From Planctomycetota bacterium (GTDB taxonomy: Bacteria > Planctomycetota > UBA11346), in contig JALHRW010000024.1 in assembly GCA_022841245.1 (NCBI GenBank), positions 1 to 38,978 on the forward strand: a stretch of 38,978 bases of DNA, read 5' to 3'. Made by a program: the position numbers and the translations under genes. Every line of letters starts with the position of its first letter. Position 1 is the first letter of the stretch. This document shows, in pieces, positions 8,448 to 17,198 of the stretch. Under the pieces are notes generated by a model. It worked only from the letters and a program-made list of their open reading frames with translations, searched no databases and was not told where the DNA came from.

Positions 8448-9227
8448 TTACGGCGGTCCCGGACGCAGTAGGACCTGCCGTGAGAGGGCCTCTGACGGCA
8501 TGTTCTTGGAATAGCGGACGCTGAGATCACCGAAGAGGAAGTTGGCGCCGCCGCGGTGCGCGAGGTAGAGCGTGTTCCCGTTGGTACTCCCGTCACCAGG
8601 CCGAATCACCGGGCAATTGTCGTACCAGGCGTGCCATCCTCGGTAGTCGCCGAGGACATCAGTAGCCATGGCGCACAGCGAGGCCTTCGGCAGGCGACTC
8701 CAGCGCATCCTGGTCGAGGCCGCCCAGCTAACGCGTTCGTGCCGCCTGAATCCGTAGATGTCCTGCGTGCCGCCCACGTAACTAGCGTCCGTCCACCCGA
8801 TCCACGGGAACCAGTTGCTGAGGCCGTAGCCCCAGATGAATTGCCCACTGGGATCGCGGACCTGGCGGCCGCCGGCGGGGCAGAGAAACATGCTGCCCTT
8901 CGGTGTTCTGCGAAAGTCGCTCGCCTTGAGCTCCTCGCAAACCTGACCGAGGAGCGGCTCACTGATCCAGGCGACATCAGTCCATCCGGCTGGGAACGGC
9001 GCCGGTGACGTGTCAGGCATGTTTTTGACGATCAGCAGGTCATCATTCTGCTGCGAATAAACGCTCAGTGCGATGCCGATCTGGCGCAGGTTGTTGGCAC
9101 AGGATGTCGTCTTGGCCGCGTCGCGCACCAGACTGACGGCGGGTAGCAGCAGGGCGACGAGGATGGCGATGATGCTGATCACGACCAGCAGTTCGACCAA
9201 GGTGAAGGCGCTGGTGTTCCGGTTCAT
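8448..9227 (-). CDS. Type II/IV pseudopilin-like protein (prepilin-type N-terminus)
   Basis: The 259-residue product starts with a type IV prepilin leader: MNRNTSA followed by [24 protein letters not shown], with Glu at +5 of the mature protein. Cleavage would be after Ala rather than the usual Gly, as is common in PVC pseudopilins. The C-terminus has [19 protein letters not shown], the His-x9-Asp-type motif of the large PVC DUF1559-like family, here with DL in place of DG. Six Cys occur in the mature part. Such proteins are numerous in planctomycetes and verrucomicrobia and are thought to be secretion or surface pseudopilins. It overlaps the preceding gene by 4 nt (ATGA), so they are cotranscribed. 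Family confident; role unclear. Confidence 0.88.
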   Translation of the reverse strand: MNRNTSAFTLVELLVVISIIAILVALLLPAVSLVRDAAKTTSCANNLRQIGIALSVYSQQNDDLLIVKNMPDTSPAPFPAGWTDVAWISEPLLGQVCEELKASDFRRTPKGSMFLCPAGGRQVRDPSGQFIWGYGLSNWFPWIGWTDASYVGGTQDIYGFRRHERVSWAASTRMRWSRLPKASLCAMATDVLGDYRGWHAWYDNCPVIRPGDGSTNGNTLYLAHRGGANFLFGDLSVRYSKNMPSEALSRQVLLRPGPP

Positions 9228-9679
9228 GGCGCGGCTTCCTGGAGGGCGGTCTTCAGCTGCTGCATGGCTGCATCGGGTACGTAGCGGGTGATGGCGGCGC
9301 GATCCAACTTCGACAGGGGCTGGTTGCGTGGCGGCAGCGGGGGTGTCTCGACCTCGTCGTCATTGTAAAAGCGCGCAGGGAAATAGAGCTGTTTGCCATC
9401 GACCAGCGGCACCACCTTGGGATCTGCGCAGGTGAATACCGCATAGACCACCCGCCCATCGGGCAGGGTGTGTTCCAGGGGCGGCTCGCGATAGCCGCTG
9501 ACCATGATGAACTGTTCCGGATCGGTGGTCGTCGTGTCCATGGGCAAGCAGGGATAGGCGATGGCGTGGAACGGGGATGCTTCGGGACGCCAGGCGAACC
9601 AGGCTATGACCGCCGCCGCCAGCAGCAGCGTTACGGCGAAGGCGATCTTGCGGCCGTCACTGTTCCCATTCGTGGTCAT
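9224..9679 (-). CDS. Small single-pass membrane protein of unknown function
   Basis: The 151-residue product has a charged N-terminus, one membrane segment at about residues 12-29 ([19 protein letters not shown]) and an exported domain rich in Pro and charged residues. No family is recognised. The segment [24 protein letters not shown] suggests a small beta domain. It overlaps the pseudopilin gene by 4 nt, so it may anchor, chaperone or accompany that pseudopilin. The assignment as a gene rests on the overlap, codon bias and a sensible membrane topology. Confidence 0.72.
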   Translation of the reverse strand: MTTNGNSDGRKIAFAVTLLLAAAVIAWFAWRPEASPFHAIAYPCLPMDTTTTDPEQFIMVSGYREPPLEHTLPDGRVVYAVFTCADPKVVPLVDGKQLYFPARFYNDDEVETPPLPPRNQPLSKLDRAAITRYVPDAAMQQLKTALQEAAP

Positions 9680-9892
9680 TGATGCCTTGCAGCGGTGTTG
9701 AGGGTCGCCTGATTATGGCTCCGCGACGCGGACGGCCAACACCCAGTCGTCCGCCTGCTCGACAGGGCCGGACATCCCGGAGGCACGGCCGTGGTATTCA
9801 TCCATATGTATAGTGTGGTTCATGTGTGATTTTATGGCGTAATCCAAAGCCAATCTCGACTGTCGTGTCACACGGCTGGGGAAACCCCTTAA

Positions 9893-9912
9893 TTGTATGT
9901 TCAATCATACAA
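9893..9912. promoter_or_regulatory. Operator-like inverted repeat
   Basis: TTGTATG and CATACAA form perfect 7-bp arms around TTCAAT. It lies 27 nt upstream of the -35 element of the pseudokinase promoter, a usual place for an activator or repressor site. No regulator gene is adjacent. Confidence 0.45.
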
Positions 9913-9938
9913 ACTTTATCAGTCGCGTGCTTCCTGCA

Positions 9939-9967
9939 TTGACATTGGTCCCGCCGACGCGGATAAA
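9939..9967 (+). promoter_or_regulatory. Sigma-70-type promoter for the pseudokinase gene
   Basis: TTGACA (9939-9944) is a consensus -35. GATAAA (9962-9967), or ATAAAT one base later, lies 17-18 nt on and can serve as -10. Transcription would start near 9975, giving a leader of about 80 nt before the ATG at 10057. Confidence 0.6.
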
Positions 9968-10056
9968 TCGCTTAGTCCAGCCACGTATGACACCGTCGCG
10001 ACGACTCGGCGACGCGCCTCTCTGGCGTCCCCTCCGTCGCACTGAGCATCACCACC

Positions 10057-12972
10057 ATGCCGACCGACGACGCCGTACCCTGCGACCTCCCGCCTTCCGA
10101 TCCGAATCAGGCCGCGACGCGCTTCGGCCGGTTCCGACTGGCCGAAGATGGTCTGGCCAGCGATCGACTGCTCGACCGCTCGGTGTCGCTGCGCTGCGTG
10201 CCGACGGCCACAGCTGACGACCTGCAGACCGAAGCGCGCTTCTATGCGCGGATGCAGCATCCCGGCCTGCCCTGCATCTACGACTTCGTCCGCGATGACG
10301 GCGGTGCCGCCCTGGTCATGCCGCCGACCGTTGGCCTGACCCTATCCGCAGCGGTGGCCGCCCGCGCCTCCGGCCAACACGTCGCCGCGATCGCCGATCC
10401 CACCGCCTGCACCCTCAGCTTTATCTCCATCTGCGACGCCTTGCGCGCCGCCCACCTGCGTGGCGTGGTGCATGGTGAGCTCGGCCCTGATGTCATCATC
10501 ATCAGCAATGACGGCCAGATCATCATCGAGGGCTGGTCCCGGGCGATGAAGACGGTGCAGCGGCCGCTGACCATGCGCTTCTGCGCCAACGTGCCGGTAC
10601 CCGTCGAACTGGCGGCCGATGATCTGCACCACGACATCCGCAGCCTCGGCGCCTGCTTCTTCACCGCCCTCACCGGCGAGGCGCCTCCGCTCGACGCCGG
10701 CGGCCAGCTGCTGACGCCGCTCGAACCGGGCCAGCAAGCGCGCATCCCCCGGGTGCTCCAGACCATCATCCGGAAGGCGATGTCTTCCAGCGCCGCCAAT
10801 GGCTATCCCTCGATCACCGCGCTGCGAGACGATCTGGCGCGCTTCCTCGGCGGCCAGGCACCGCAGGACGACGTGCTCGCAGCCGCCGCCCTGTGGCCGC
10901 GCATGCGCGCCGCAGCCGTCATCCTGCTTGCCATCCTCTGCGTGGCCGGAGCCGTTGCCGCCTTCAATTGGCGTTCGGTCAGCACCTACGCGACCTGGGG
11001 CCGGCCGCTGGTCGAGGAGGACTTCTCGAACGAAGGCTGGAAGAACCGCTGGGGCTCGCGTGGCCGCTGGGAGCAGCGTGACGGGCGCATGGTGTCGAAG
11101 TCCGACCACGACTGCGCCCTCATCTTCAAGAAGCGCCTGTCGCCGCCAGTTGCGATCGAGTATACGGGCAGGTTCGATTCCGGCATCCGCCCCGGCGACC
11201 TCTCGGTGTGGTGGTGCGAGAGCGACGCCTTCGCCCTGCGCCCCGACGAGGATGTCGACAACGCACGGGCCTGGTGGATCCAGGCCGGCGCCTACGATAA
11301 CTCCTGGTGCACCATCTGGCAGACGCCGGCCCGCCTCCGCACCCAGGTCAACTCCCTGGTGCTGAAACCGGATCGTGACATCCGCTTCCGCGTCGAGATC
11401 GAGAGCGACCGGCTGCGCATGTGGATCGATGGCGAACTGGTGCTGGAGCACCGTGAACTCGTGCCGATCGGATCCGGCACCATAGCCCTGTACACATGGG
11501 ACCAGGGTAAGCAGTTCGACAACGTGCGCATATGGCAGAAGGAGGTGCAGGAAGTGGTCTCGCCGCTGGTCGTCGGCGATGAGGCCATGCGCGCCGAGCG
11601 CTTCGGCGATGCCGCTGACGCCTACGCCCGCGTCGCGGATTCGCTCCGCGGCCGGCCGTTGGGCGTCGAAGCGCTGTATTTCCAGGGTTTGGCCCTGCAC
11701 CGCCAGGGATCGCACGCCCTGGCGCGCAAAACCTGGCAGGGGCTGCCCGAAGGCATCCTGCGCCAACGCGCCGACTGCCTCGCCATCGACGAACTGATCA
11801 ACGACGGAGATGTGCGCACCGCCGTCGACCGCTTCACCACCTGGTGGAACGAGCGCCCACAGGTGCACGACATCCTGCGCCAGCGCTGGCAGGTCTGCGG
11901 CCAGCACCTCCGCCACATGCGCCCCCTGCGCACCGCCGAGATGCTGGAATGGATCAAGCTGCGCGATGCCACTTTCCCCGACGACCGGGCTTCGCGTTGG
12001 CTGGTCGCCGAGATGTTCAACGTCATGGGCGCCTGGGACGAGACGGTGCGCCGCTTCCCCGACGAATACCGGGCGGTGGCGAAGGCCCTGAACGCACTCG
12101 GCCGCTTTGATGAGGTCATCGCCTCGACGTGGGCGGTCCCGCTGGAACGGGTCGTCGCCCGGATGGGCCTGGGCGACGTGGAAGGCCTGTTGGCCTCGAA
12201 CGATCTTGAGCGCGGTTCCCGCGCAGAGCTGCTATGCAAGGCAGGACGGGCCGCCGAAGCCGTCAAGACCCATCAGTATCCTGCTCAGCTCTACCTCGGC
12301 AGGGTCGACGACCTGCTGGTGCGCAATGCGTTCGGGAAACGCACCAATTCCGTCCTCATCGCCCTCGGCCGCTACGAGGAGGCAGCCGGCGCCGGCATTC
12401 CCGGGTCGCCAGAATCGGGCAAGCATACCAATGCCATGCTGCTGGCGGGCTGGCTCGACGAGGCGGAGAAGCTCCAGGTCGATACCCGCCTCCACCGGCT
12501 GATCGCCCACCTCATTGCAGGCCGCGTAGATGAAGCGCGCACGCTTCGCGAAGGGCTCTCCTTCAACCGCAGCCGCTTCTGCTACGGCAGCTGGTTCGGT
12601 CAGGTCGTGGGCATCGCGCTGATCGATACCGCGCTGGGCGATGCCACGGCGCTGCGCAAGGCCATCGAGCGGGGCGCAAGCATGCGCGGCTGGGGTGGCC
12701 GGTGCGCCATGGTCTGCGCCGCCGCCCTTGATCCGGCACAGGATGCGACGTTGTCGGCGATGCCGTGGCGCACCGAGGCAGGCGCCTGGCTGCACGTCGC
12801 TCAAGCGTTGCGCGGCGAGCTGGCTGGCGACCGCACTGCAGCCCTGGCCGCATGGCGGGCCTTCGCCGCGCTGCCGCCGATCGAGCGCCTGCTCGAAGGT
12901 CACGCTCCGAGCATAGAGGTCGAAACCTTCGCGCGCTGGCGCCTGGCCGCCCTGGCCGAGGCCGCGCGCTGA
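10057..12972 (+). CDS. Membrane pseudokinase with LamG/DUF1080-like domain and helical repeats
   Basis: The 971-residue product has, in order, a protein-kinase-like domain (residues about 20-265), a membrane segment (about 281-303, VILLAILCVAGAVAAF), a beta-sandwich domain like DUF1080/concanavalin sensors (about 320-495), and a long helical TPR-like part (500-860). The kinase fold is visible (HLRGVVHGELGPDVIIISNDG, DIRSLGACFFTALTGEAPP), but catalytic residues are replaced: Arg46 at the ATP-Lys position, HGE (139-141) for HRD, and EGW (158-160) for DFG. It is therefore probably a pseudokinase that signals by binding. Topology would put the kinase-like domain in the cytoplasm and the rest outside. 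It has its own promoter and no operon partner. Domain calls are moderate; loss of catalysis is clear. Confidence 0.85.
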   Translation: MPTDDAVPCDLPPSDPNQAATRFGRFRLAEDGLASDRLLDRSVSLRCVPTATADDLQTEARFYARMQHPGLPCIYDFVRDDGGAALVMPPTVGLTLSAAVAARASGQHVAAIADPTACTLSFISICDALRAAHLRGVVHGELGPDVIIISNDGQIIIEGWSRAMKTVQRPLTMRFCANVPVPVELAADDLHHDIRSLGACFFTALTGEAPPLDAGGQLLTPLEPGQQARIPRVLQTIIRKAMSSSAANGYPSITALRDDLARFLGGQAPQDDVLAAAALWPRMRAAAVILLAILCVAGAVAAFNWRSVSTYATWGRPLVEEDFSNEGWKNRWGSRGRWEQRDGRMVSKSDHDCALIFKKRLSPPVAIEYTGRFDSGIRPGDLSVWWCESDAFALRPDEDVDNARAWWIQAGAYDNSWCTIWQTPARLRTQVNSLVLKPDRDIRFRVEIESDRLRMWIDGELVLEHRELVPIGSGTIALYTWDQGKQFDNVRIWQKEVQEVVSPLVVGDEAMRAERFGDAADAYARVADSLRGRPLGVEALYFQGLALHRQGSHALARKTWQGLPEGILRQRADCLAIDELINDGDVRTAVDRFTTWWNERPQVHDILRQRWQVCGQHLRHMRPLRTAEMLEWIKLRDATFPDDRASRWLVAEMFNVMGAWDETVRRFPDEYRAVAKALNALGRFDEVIASTWAVPLERVVARMGLGDVEGLLASNDLERGSRAELLCKAGRAAEAVKTHQYPAQLYLGRVDDLLVRNAFGKRTNSVLIALGRYEEAAGAGIPGSPESGKHTNAMLLAGWLDEAEKLQVDTRLHRLIAHLIAGRVDEARTLREGLSFNRSRFCYGSWFGQVVGIALIDTALGDATALRKAIERGASMRGWGGRCAMVCAAALDPAQDATLSAMPWRTEAGAWLHVAQALRGELAGDRTAALAAWRAFAALPPIERLLEGHAPSIEVETFARWRLAALAEAAR

Positions 12973-13180
12973 ACGTCGCATACGCCTGCATGCTGCTTCC
13001 CTCTGATCGACGTAGAGGGAGTTGCATGGCATGGGTCGGCGCAGCCGACTGCGTCACACCTGAACGCCATCGCACGCCAAGTCTGATCTCTCTCGGTCAG
13101 AGCTGGTCTGTTATTACGCACAAGAAGCACTCTCGACAGATCGGCAATGCCGTTAGCTTCCAGCAAACCCCGGATTCAAC
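12973..13180. other. Intergenic stretch with terminator-like hairpins
   Basis: TCCCTCT (12998-13004) and AGAGGGA (13014-13020) form a 7-bp stem without a T-run, 26 nt after the pseudokinase stop. A second short stem, GTCGGC/GCCGAC, follows near 13031. The rest is unremarkable and no ORF is supported. Confidence 0.5.
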
Positions 13181-13591
13181 ATGCTACACCACTTCGTGAT
13201 CCTGCTATGCGCCATGGCGACAGCCGCCGCCCTGGAAATGGCACCGCCGTCCGGATCGCTGCTGCGCGCCGGCCCCGCTTACGAGGTCGAGCAGCTCGTG
13301 CTCGCGCCCGGCGATCCTGCTGGCCTCGCCGCCTGGGCCGAGCTGGCAGCACGTGGTTTCCACGTCGTTGCGGTGGTACCGCAGGATGGGAAGCAGGTGC
13401 TGTTCTGCGAACGCGCGCTGGCGCCCATGGCGCAGGATCCGCGTCTGCCGGCGGCGGTGGCGGCTGACGCCGCGCATGCCGAGCCCCTCCGCGCCAGCCT
13501 GCGCCGCATCCTCGCCGAGCGCGCCGCCACCGGCATGCGTCCGCTACCAGCGCCCGCCCCTGCACTTCCTGCTCCGCAAGGAAAGCCCTAA
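13181..13591 (+). CDS. Small exported protein, weakly DUF4177-like
   Basis: The 136-residue product has a likely signal peptide (MLHHFVILLCAMATAAALE). The centre, LAARGFHVVAVVPQDGKQVLFCERAL, resembles the DUF4177 pattern (a GWELVSVVP-like strand, a turn, then F-x-R), a small beta-rich module of unknown role. The C-terminus is Ala/Pro-rich. It stands alone downstream of the pseudokinase gene. Whether it is a real gene is likely from codon bias and the signal peptide; the family link is weak. Confidence 0.6.
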   Translation: MLHHFVILLCAMATAAALEMAPPSGSLLRAGPAYEVEQLVLAPGDPAGLAAWAELAARGFHVVAVVPQDGKQVLFCERALAPMAQDPRLPAAVAADAAHAEPLRASLRRILAERAATGMRPLPAPAPALPAPQGKP

Positions 13592-13725
13592 TCCGCCGCG
13601 GGTCTCGCCAAGTGTGACTGCGACGGTGAAGGCGTGCGCGCGTGCCGGATCAGTCCACCAGGCCACCCGGCCGGTCCATCCCGCGGCCGGGCGGATCGGC
13701 GACCATCGCCGGCCTCGGAGGAACC

Positions 13726-14787
13726 ATGCCAGCATCACCTATCCGGGTCGGCATCGTCGGACTCGGCCGCAGCGGCCACGACATCCACCTGCGCAACCTG
13801 AAGCACCTGCCGGACGACTACCGCGTGATCGCGGCCACCGACCCTGACGCCGGACGGCTGGCAGCGGCCGCCGCCGAGCACGGCCTGCGCGCGCATCGCG
13901 ACCTCGCTGGGCTGCTCGGCGATCCGGAGGTCGAGCTGGTCGTCGTCGCCTCGCCCAACGGCTTCCACGCCTTCCAGGCCGAGCGGGCGCTCGAAGCCGG
14001 CAAGCACGTGCTGTGCGAGAAGCCCTTCGGTCTGGGTGTCGCCGACGTCGACCGCATGATCGCGGCGGCCGAGCGCAACCGGCGCATCCTGCAACCGTTC
14101 CAGCAGCGCCGCTACGAGCCCGACTTCCGCAAGGTGCAGGAGGTCTGCGCCAGCGGCATCCTCGGTCGCATCGAGTTCGTGCGCATCTGCTGGCACGGCT
14201 TCAAGCGCCGCTGGGACTGGCAGACGCTCACCGCGGTGCACGGCGGCGAGCTGAACAACAACGGGCCGCACCCGCTCGACCATGCGCTGGAGCTGTACGG
14301 CGAGGGCGAACCGGAGGTGTGGTGTGATACGCGCCGCTGCCTCACCCTCGGCGACGCCGAGGACCACGTGAAGATCGTGCTGCGCGGGCCGTCGCGTCCG
14401 ACCATCGAGGTCGAACTGAGTTCGACCATCGCCTACGGCCAGGACCGCTGGCTGGTCTGCGGCAACGCCGGCGGGCTGCGTGGCGACGCCGACCGGCTGG
14501 AGTGGAAGTGGGTCGACTGGTCGGCGATGCCGGCGCGCCTGGCCGACCCGGCCTCGACCCCGGACCGCAGCTACAACAACGAGAAGCTGACCTGGCAGCA
14601 AGGGTCCTGGAAGCCCGAGCAGGCCACCGACGGCGGCGGCGGCGGCCAGCCGGCCGCCCAGCCGGTCCTCGACCTCTACCGCGGGCTCCACCGCGCGATC
14701 CGCCAGGGTGCCGCCCAGGAGATCACCCCGGCCCAGGCCCGCCGCCGCATCGCCATCATCGAGCGCTGCCGCAACAGCCGGCGCTGA
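13726..14787 (+). CDS. Gfo/Idh/MocA-family NAD(P)-dependent oxidoreductase
   Basis: The 353-residue product has the N-terminal Rossmann motif GIVGLGRSGHDIHL, the VVVASPNGFHAFQAERALEAGKHVLCEKPFGL stretch with the family's E-K-P motif, and a C-terminal alpha/beta domain with GGELNNNGPHPLDHALEL, which holds the catalytic His region. Such enzymes oxidise or reduce sugars, inositols or their acids. The ATG at 13726 follows GGAGGA by 3-5 nt, so the longer in-frame start at 13642 is rejected. Its stop abuts the convergent AraC gene with no gap. It may act with the sugar isomerase/epimerase gene at 15686, a common pairing in keto-sugar and inositol catabolism; the substrate is unknown. Confidence 0.92.
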   Translation: MPASPIRVGIVGLGRSGHDIHLRNLKHLPDDYRVIAATDPDAGRLAAAAAEHGLRAHRDLAGLLGDPEVELVVVASPNGFHAFQAERALEAGKHVLCEKPFGLGVADVDRMIAAAERNRRILQPFQQRRYEPDFRKVQEVCASGILGRIEFVRICWHGFKRRWDWQTLTAVHGGELNNNGPHPLDHALELYGEGEPEVWCDTRRCLTLGDAEDHVKIVLRGPSRPTIEVELSSTIAYGQDRWLVCGNAGGLRGDADRLEWKWVDWSAMPARLADPASTPDRSYNNEKLTWQQGSWKPEQATDGGGGGQPAAQPVLDLYRGLHRAIRQGAAQEITPAQARRRIAIIERCRNSRR

Positions 14788-15588
14788 TCAGCCCTGCGCC
14801 TCGCGCCGGTAGGCGAGCGGGGATCTGCCGCAATGCCGGGCGAAGTGGCGGGAGAAGAAGTGCGGGTCGCCGAAGCCGCTGCGTTCGGCGACGGCGGCGA
14901 TGGGCAGGCTGGTCGCGCAGAGCAGATTGCAGGCCAGATCGATGCGGGCGCGGGTGATGAAGTCACGCGGTGAGCAGCCGGCCCGCTGGCGGAAGATCCG
15001 GGCGAAGCGGTCCGCGCCGACGCCGAGCGCGGCGGCGAGGCGGTCGCTGCGCCACAGCGCCGCCGGGTCGTCGCGGATGCGCTCGCACAGCTCGTCGATG
15101 CTGTGCTGCCGCGGATCGCCGCTGGCGCTGCCGCGATCCTGCCGGGCGATCTCCAGCAGGGCGGTCGCAAGCCAGCGCGGCGCCCGCTGCGGATCGCCGC
15201 CGACGCGGTGGTGGTCGGCCACCACACGCTCGAGCAGGTCGGCGACCAGGCGGTAGCCGACCAGGCGGCGATGGCGCGGCGGCAGGTCGGGATGGTCCGG
15301 CGGCACGGCACGGCCGTCGCGCAGGTAGTCGAAATGGACGAAGTAGTGGCTCAGCGAGCGGCTGGCCGGCCGGAACTCATAGGCCTCGCCACCACGCATG
15401 ATCAGGCAGGTCCCCGGCCGCAACGCGTGCGTCCCCTCGGGTGTGACCACGGTACCGGCGCCCTCGGCGAGCAGCCACAGGTCGAGGTCGGTCCACGAGC
15501 GCGTGCGCTCGGCCCCCAACCGCCAGAAGCGGTCGGTCTTGAACCAGCCGCAGCAGTTGATCCGCACCGGCAATGCGTCCGCGTCCAT
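14788..15588 (-). CDS. AraC-family transcriptional regulator
   Basis: The 266-residue product has an N-terminal cupin-like sensor domain (WLLAEGAGTVVTPEGTHALRPGTCLIM, residues about 35-65) and two C-terminal helix-turn-helix motifs (about 165-262): LAAALGVGADRFARIFRQRAG and IAAVAERSGFGDPHFFSRHFARHCGRSPLAYR, the standard AraC end. The ATG at 15588 is preferred; the frame is open further upstream but overlaps the divergent gene's control region. It is divergent from the sugar isomerase (97 nt apart) and convergent with the dehydrogenase, so it probably controls one or both in response to a sugar. Confidence 0.92.
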   Translation of the reverse strand: MDADALPVRINCCGWFKTDRFWRLGAERTRSWTDLDLWLLAEGAGTVVTPEGTHALRPGTCLIMRGGEAYEFRPASRSLSHYFVHFDYLRDGRAVPPDHPDLPPRHRRLVGYRLVADLLERVVADHHRVGGDPQRAPRWLATALLEIARQDRGSASGDPRQHSIDELCERIRDDPAALWRSDRLAAALGVGADRFARIFRQRAGCSPRDFITRARIDLACNLLCATSLPIAAVAERSGFGDPHFFSRHFARHCGRSPLAYRREAQG

Positions 15589-15685
15589 GCCGGAGGATGC
15601 CGCGCACGCCGGTCCGGTCCACCCCGGTGCCGACGCGGTGCACGGCGCCGCACCGCGTGCCGGCGATGCTGCGGGCGGAGGACAC

Positions 15686-16549
15686 ATGGACATCGCCCTA
15701 TGCCACTACAGCTTCCATCGCCGCTGGCAGGCGGAGGGATGGGACTTCGACCGGCTCTGCGCCGAGGCAGCCGCGGCCGGGGTGCAGGCGCTCGATCTGC
15801 ATGCCCGCCTCGGCGAGACCTGGCTCTCCCGCCCGGCCGAGGTGGCAGCCGCTCTCGCCCGGCACCGTCTCGCCCTCGCCGGGGTCTCGTGCAGCAACAG
15901 CTTCGTCAAGGAGGACCGGGCGGCGTTCGACGCCGAGATCGAGCGCGTGCGCGGGCAGATCCGCAGCGCGGCGGCGCTGGGCGCGCGGACCATGCGCGTG
16001 TTCGGCGGTTGGCTCGCCCCGGAGCAGCGGCTCGATCCACGGGTGCGGCGCAGCGGCCTGCAGCAGGTGGCCGACGGCCTGGGCGCGCTGCTGCCCGAGG
16101 CGGCCAGGCACGGCATCGTGCTGGCGCTGGAGAACCACGGCTGCCTGCCGGGCACCAGCGCCGAGGTGCTGCAGCTGCTGGGCTGCGGCGATCCGCGCAC
16201 GCTGCGCGCGACCATCGACCTCGGCAACTTCCTCGCCGCCGGCGAGGAGCCGCATCACGGGGCCGCGGTGCTTGCCCCGCACGGCGCCTATGTGCACGTC
16301 AAGTGGACCAGCAAGGTGCCCGATCCGTCCAGTCCCTGGGGCTGGCGCACCGTCGAGGCCGATCCCGGCCAGGGCGACGTCGACCTGGTCGCCTGCTTCG
16401 CCGCCCTGCACCGCTTCGGCTTCCGCGGCACCATCGCCATCGAATACGAGGGGCCTTCCGATGAACGCACCAGCGTACCGGCGGCCGTCGCGGCGGTGCG
16501 ACAGGCGCTCACGGCCGTCCACGGCGCAGCCGCTACTGCAGCTCGATGA
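15686..16549 (+). CDS. Sugar phosphate isomerase/epimerase (xylose isomerase-like TIM barrel)
   Basis: The 287-residue product has the AP endonuclease 2/xylose isomerase-like fold: a strand-start MDIALCHYSF, GVQALDLHARLG, GARTMRVFGGW, LALENHGCLPG with the metal Glu, TIDLGNFLAAG, YVHVKWTSKV and IAIEYEGPSDE with the last metal Glu. Metal ligands Glu, Asp, His and Glu are in the usual order. GGAGG lies 4 nt before the ATG at 15686. Members isomerise or epimerise sugars and keto-sugars; the substrate cannot be told. The last 17 nt overlap the end of the convergent CBM9-like gene. Confidence 0.9.
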   Translation: MDIALCHYSFHRRWQAEGWDFDRLCAEAAAAGVQALDLHARLGETWLSRPAEVAAALARHRLALAGVSCSNSFVKEDRAAFDAEIERVRGQIRSAAALGARTMRVFGGWLAPEQRLDPRVRRSGLQQVADGLGALLPEAARHGIVLALENHGCLPGTSAEVLQLLGCGDPRTLRATIDLGNFLAAGEEPHHGAAVLAPHGAYVHVKWTSKVPDPSSPWGWRTVEADPGQGDVDLVACFAALHRFGFRGTIAIEYEGPSDERTSVPAAVAAVRQALTAVHGAAATAAR

Positions 16550-17195
16550 CGCCGAAGCGGTCGGGCTGGTGGAAGTTCAGCTGCTCGCCGATCGGCGCCC
16601 AGCTGCCCCAGTGCGGATGCGAACTCTCGTCGGCGCATTTGAAGAAGTTGCCGCGCCAGCGCCCCGGCACCGGCAGGGCGCGGCCGAGCCGCCGCGCGAA
16701 CGGCGCCAGCGGAATGCGCGCGCACAGCGCCCAGTCGAGCGGGGCGGCGATCTCGGGATCGACCGTCTGCGGCAGGGTGCCGGTGATGGCGATGGCGCCC
16801 AACTCGTCGGCGTTCAGCTTCTCGAAGGCGGCGAAGCCGCCCGGCACGCGCCGCGCATCCGTGATGTGATAGCACAGCGGCGTCCCGCTGGCGTTCATCT
16901 CGAGGTTGAAGTAGCCGAGGCCGGGCACCGGCTCGAAGAAGAATTCGACGCAGGCGTCGTTGCACACCATGGCGTTGAAGCCGGTGGCGCGCGACAGCAC
17001 GTAGCGATCCTGGACAGTGAAGCGCAGGTGCAGGTGATCGCCACTGTGGCCGAGCTGGACGAGCACGGTCGGCCGGTGCGTCGAGCTCTTGGCATGGAAG
17101 CTGGCCACCGCGAGGCGCGGCAGCGCCTCCCAGCGCGGGTCGAGCGGCGTCGTGGGAATGGCCGCCAGACGCGGGACGGTGCAGGTCGCGCCCAT
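16533..17195 (-). CDS. Carbohydrate-binding family 9-like protein
   Basis: The 220-residue product matches the CBM9-like/DUF1083 domain that is common in PVC and Bacteroidota: LQLGHSGDHLHLRFTVQD, NDACVEFFFEP, YFNLEMNASG, and the C-terminal GNFFKCADESSHPHWGSWAP followed by LNFHQPDRFGVIEL. Such domains bind glycan ends, and stand-alone forms occur in polysaccharide-use clusters. No signal peptide is evident, which is unusual for a glycan-binding protein; it may be cytoplasmic or be exported another way. It is the last gene of the six-gene amino-sugar operon, starting 3 nt after the PIG-L gene. Confidence 0.87.
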   Translation of the reverse strand: MGATCTVPRLAAIPTTPLDPRWEALPRLAVASFHAKSSTHRPTVLVQLGHSGDHLHLRFTVQDRYVLSRATGFNAMVCNDACVEFFFEPVPGLGYFNLEMNASGTPLCYHITDARRVPGGFAAFEKLNADELGAIAITGTLPQTVDPEIAAPLDWALCARIPLAPFARRLGRALPVPGRWRGNFFKCADESSHPHWGSWAPIGEQLNFHQPDRFGVIELQ

Positions 17196-17198
17196 GGC

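Larger units (their letters stand above)
9680..10056. other. Intergenic region between divergent gene sets
   Basis: No gene is seen in these 377 bases. The region is markedly more AT-rich between 9790 and 9970 than its surroundings. It holds a dyad at 9893-9912, a promoter for the rightward pseudokinase gene at 9939-9967, and a 12-base word at 9792-9803 (TGGTATTCATCC) also found at 22169-22180 near the amino-sugar operon promoter. Confidence 0.6.
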
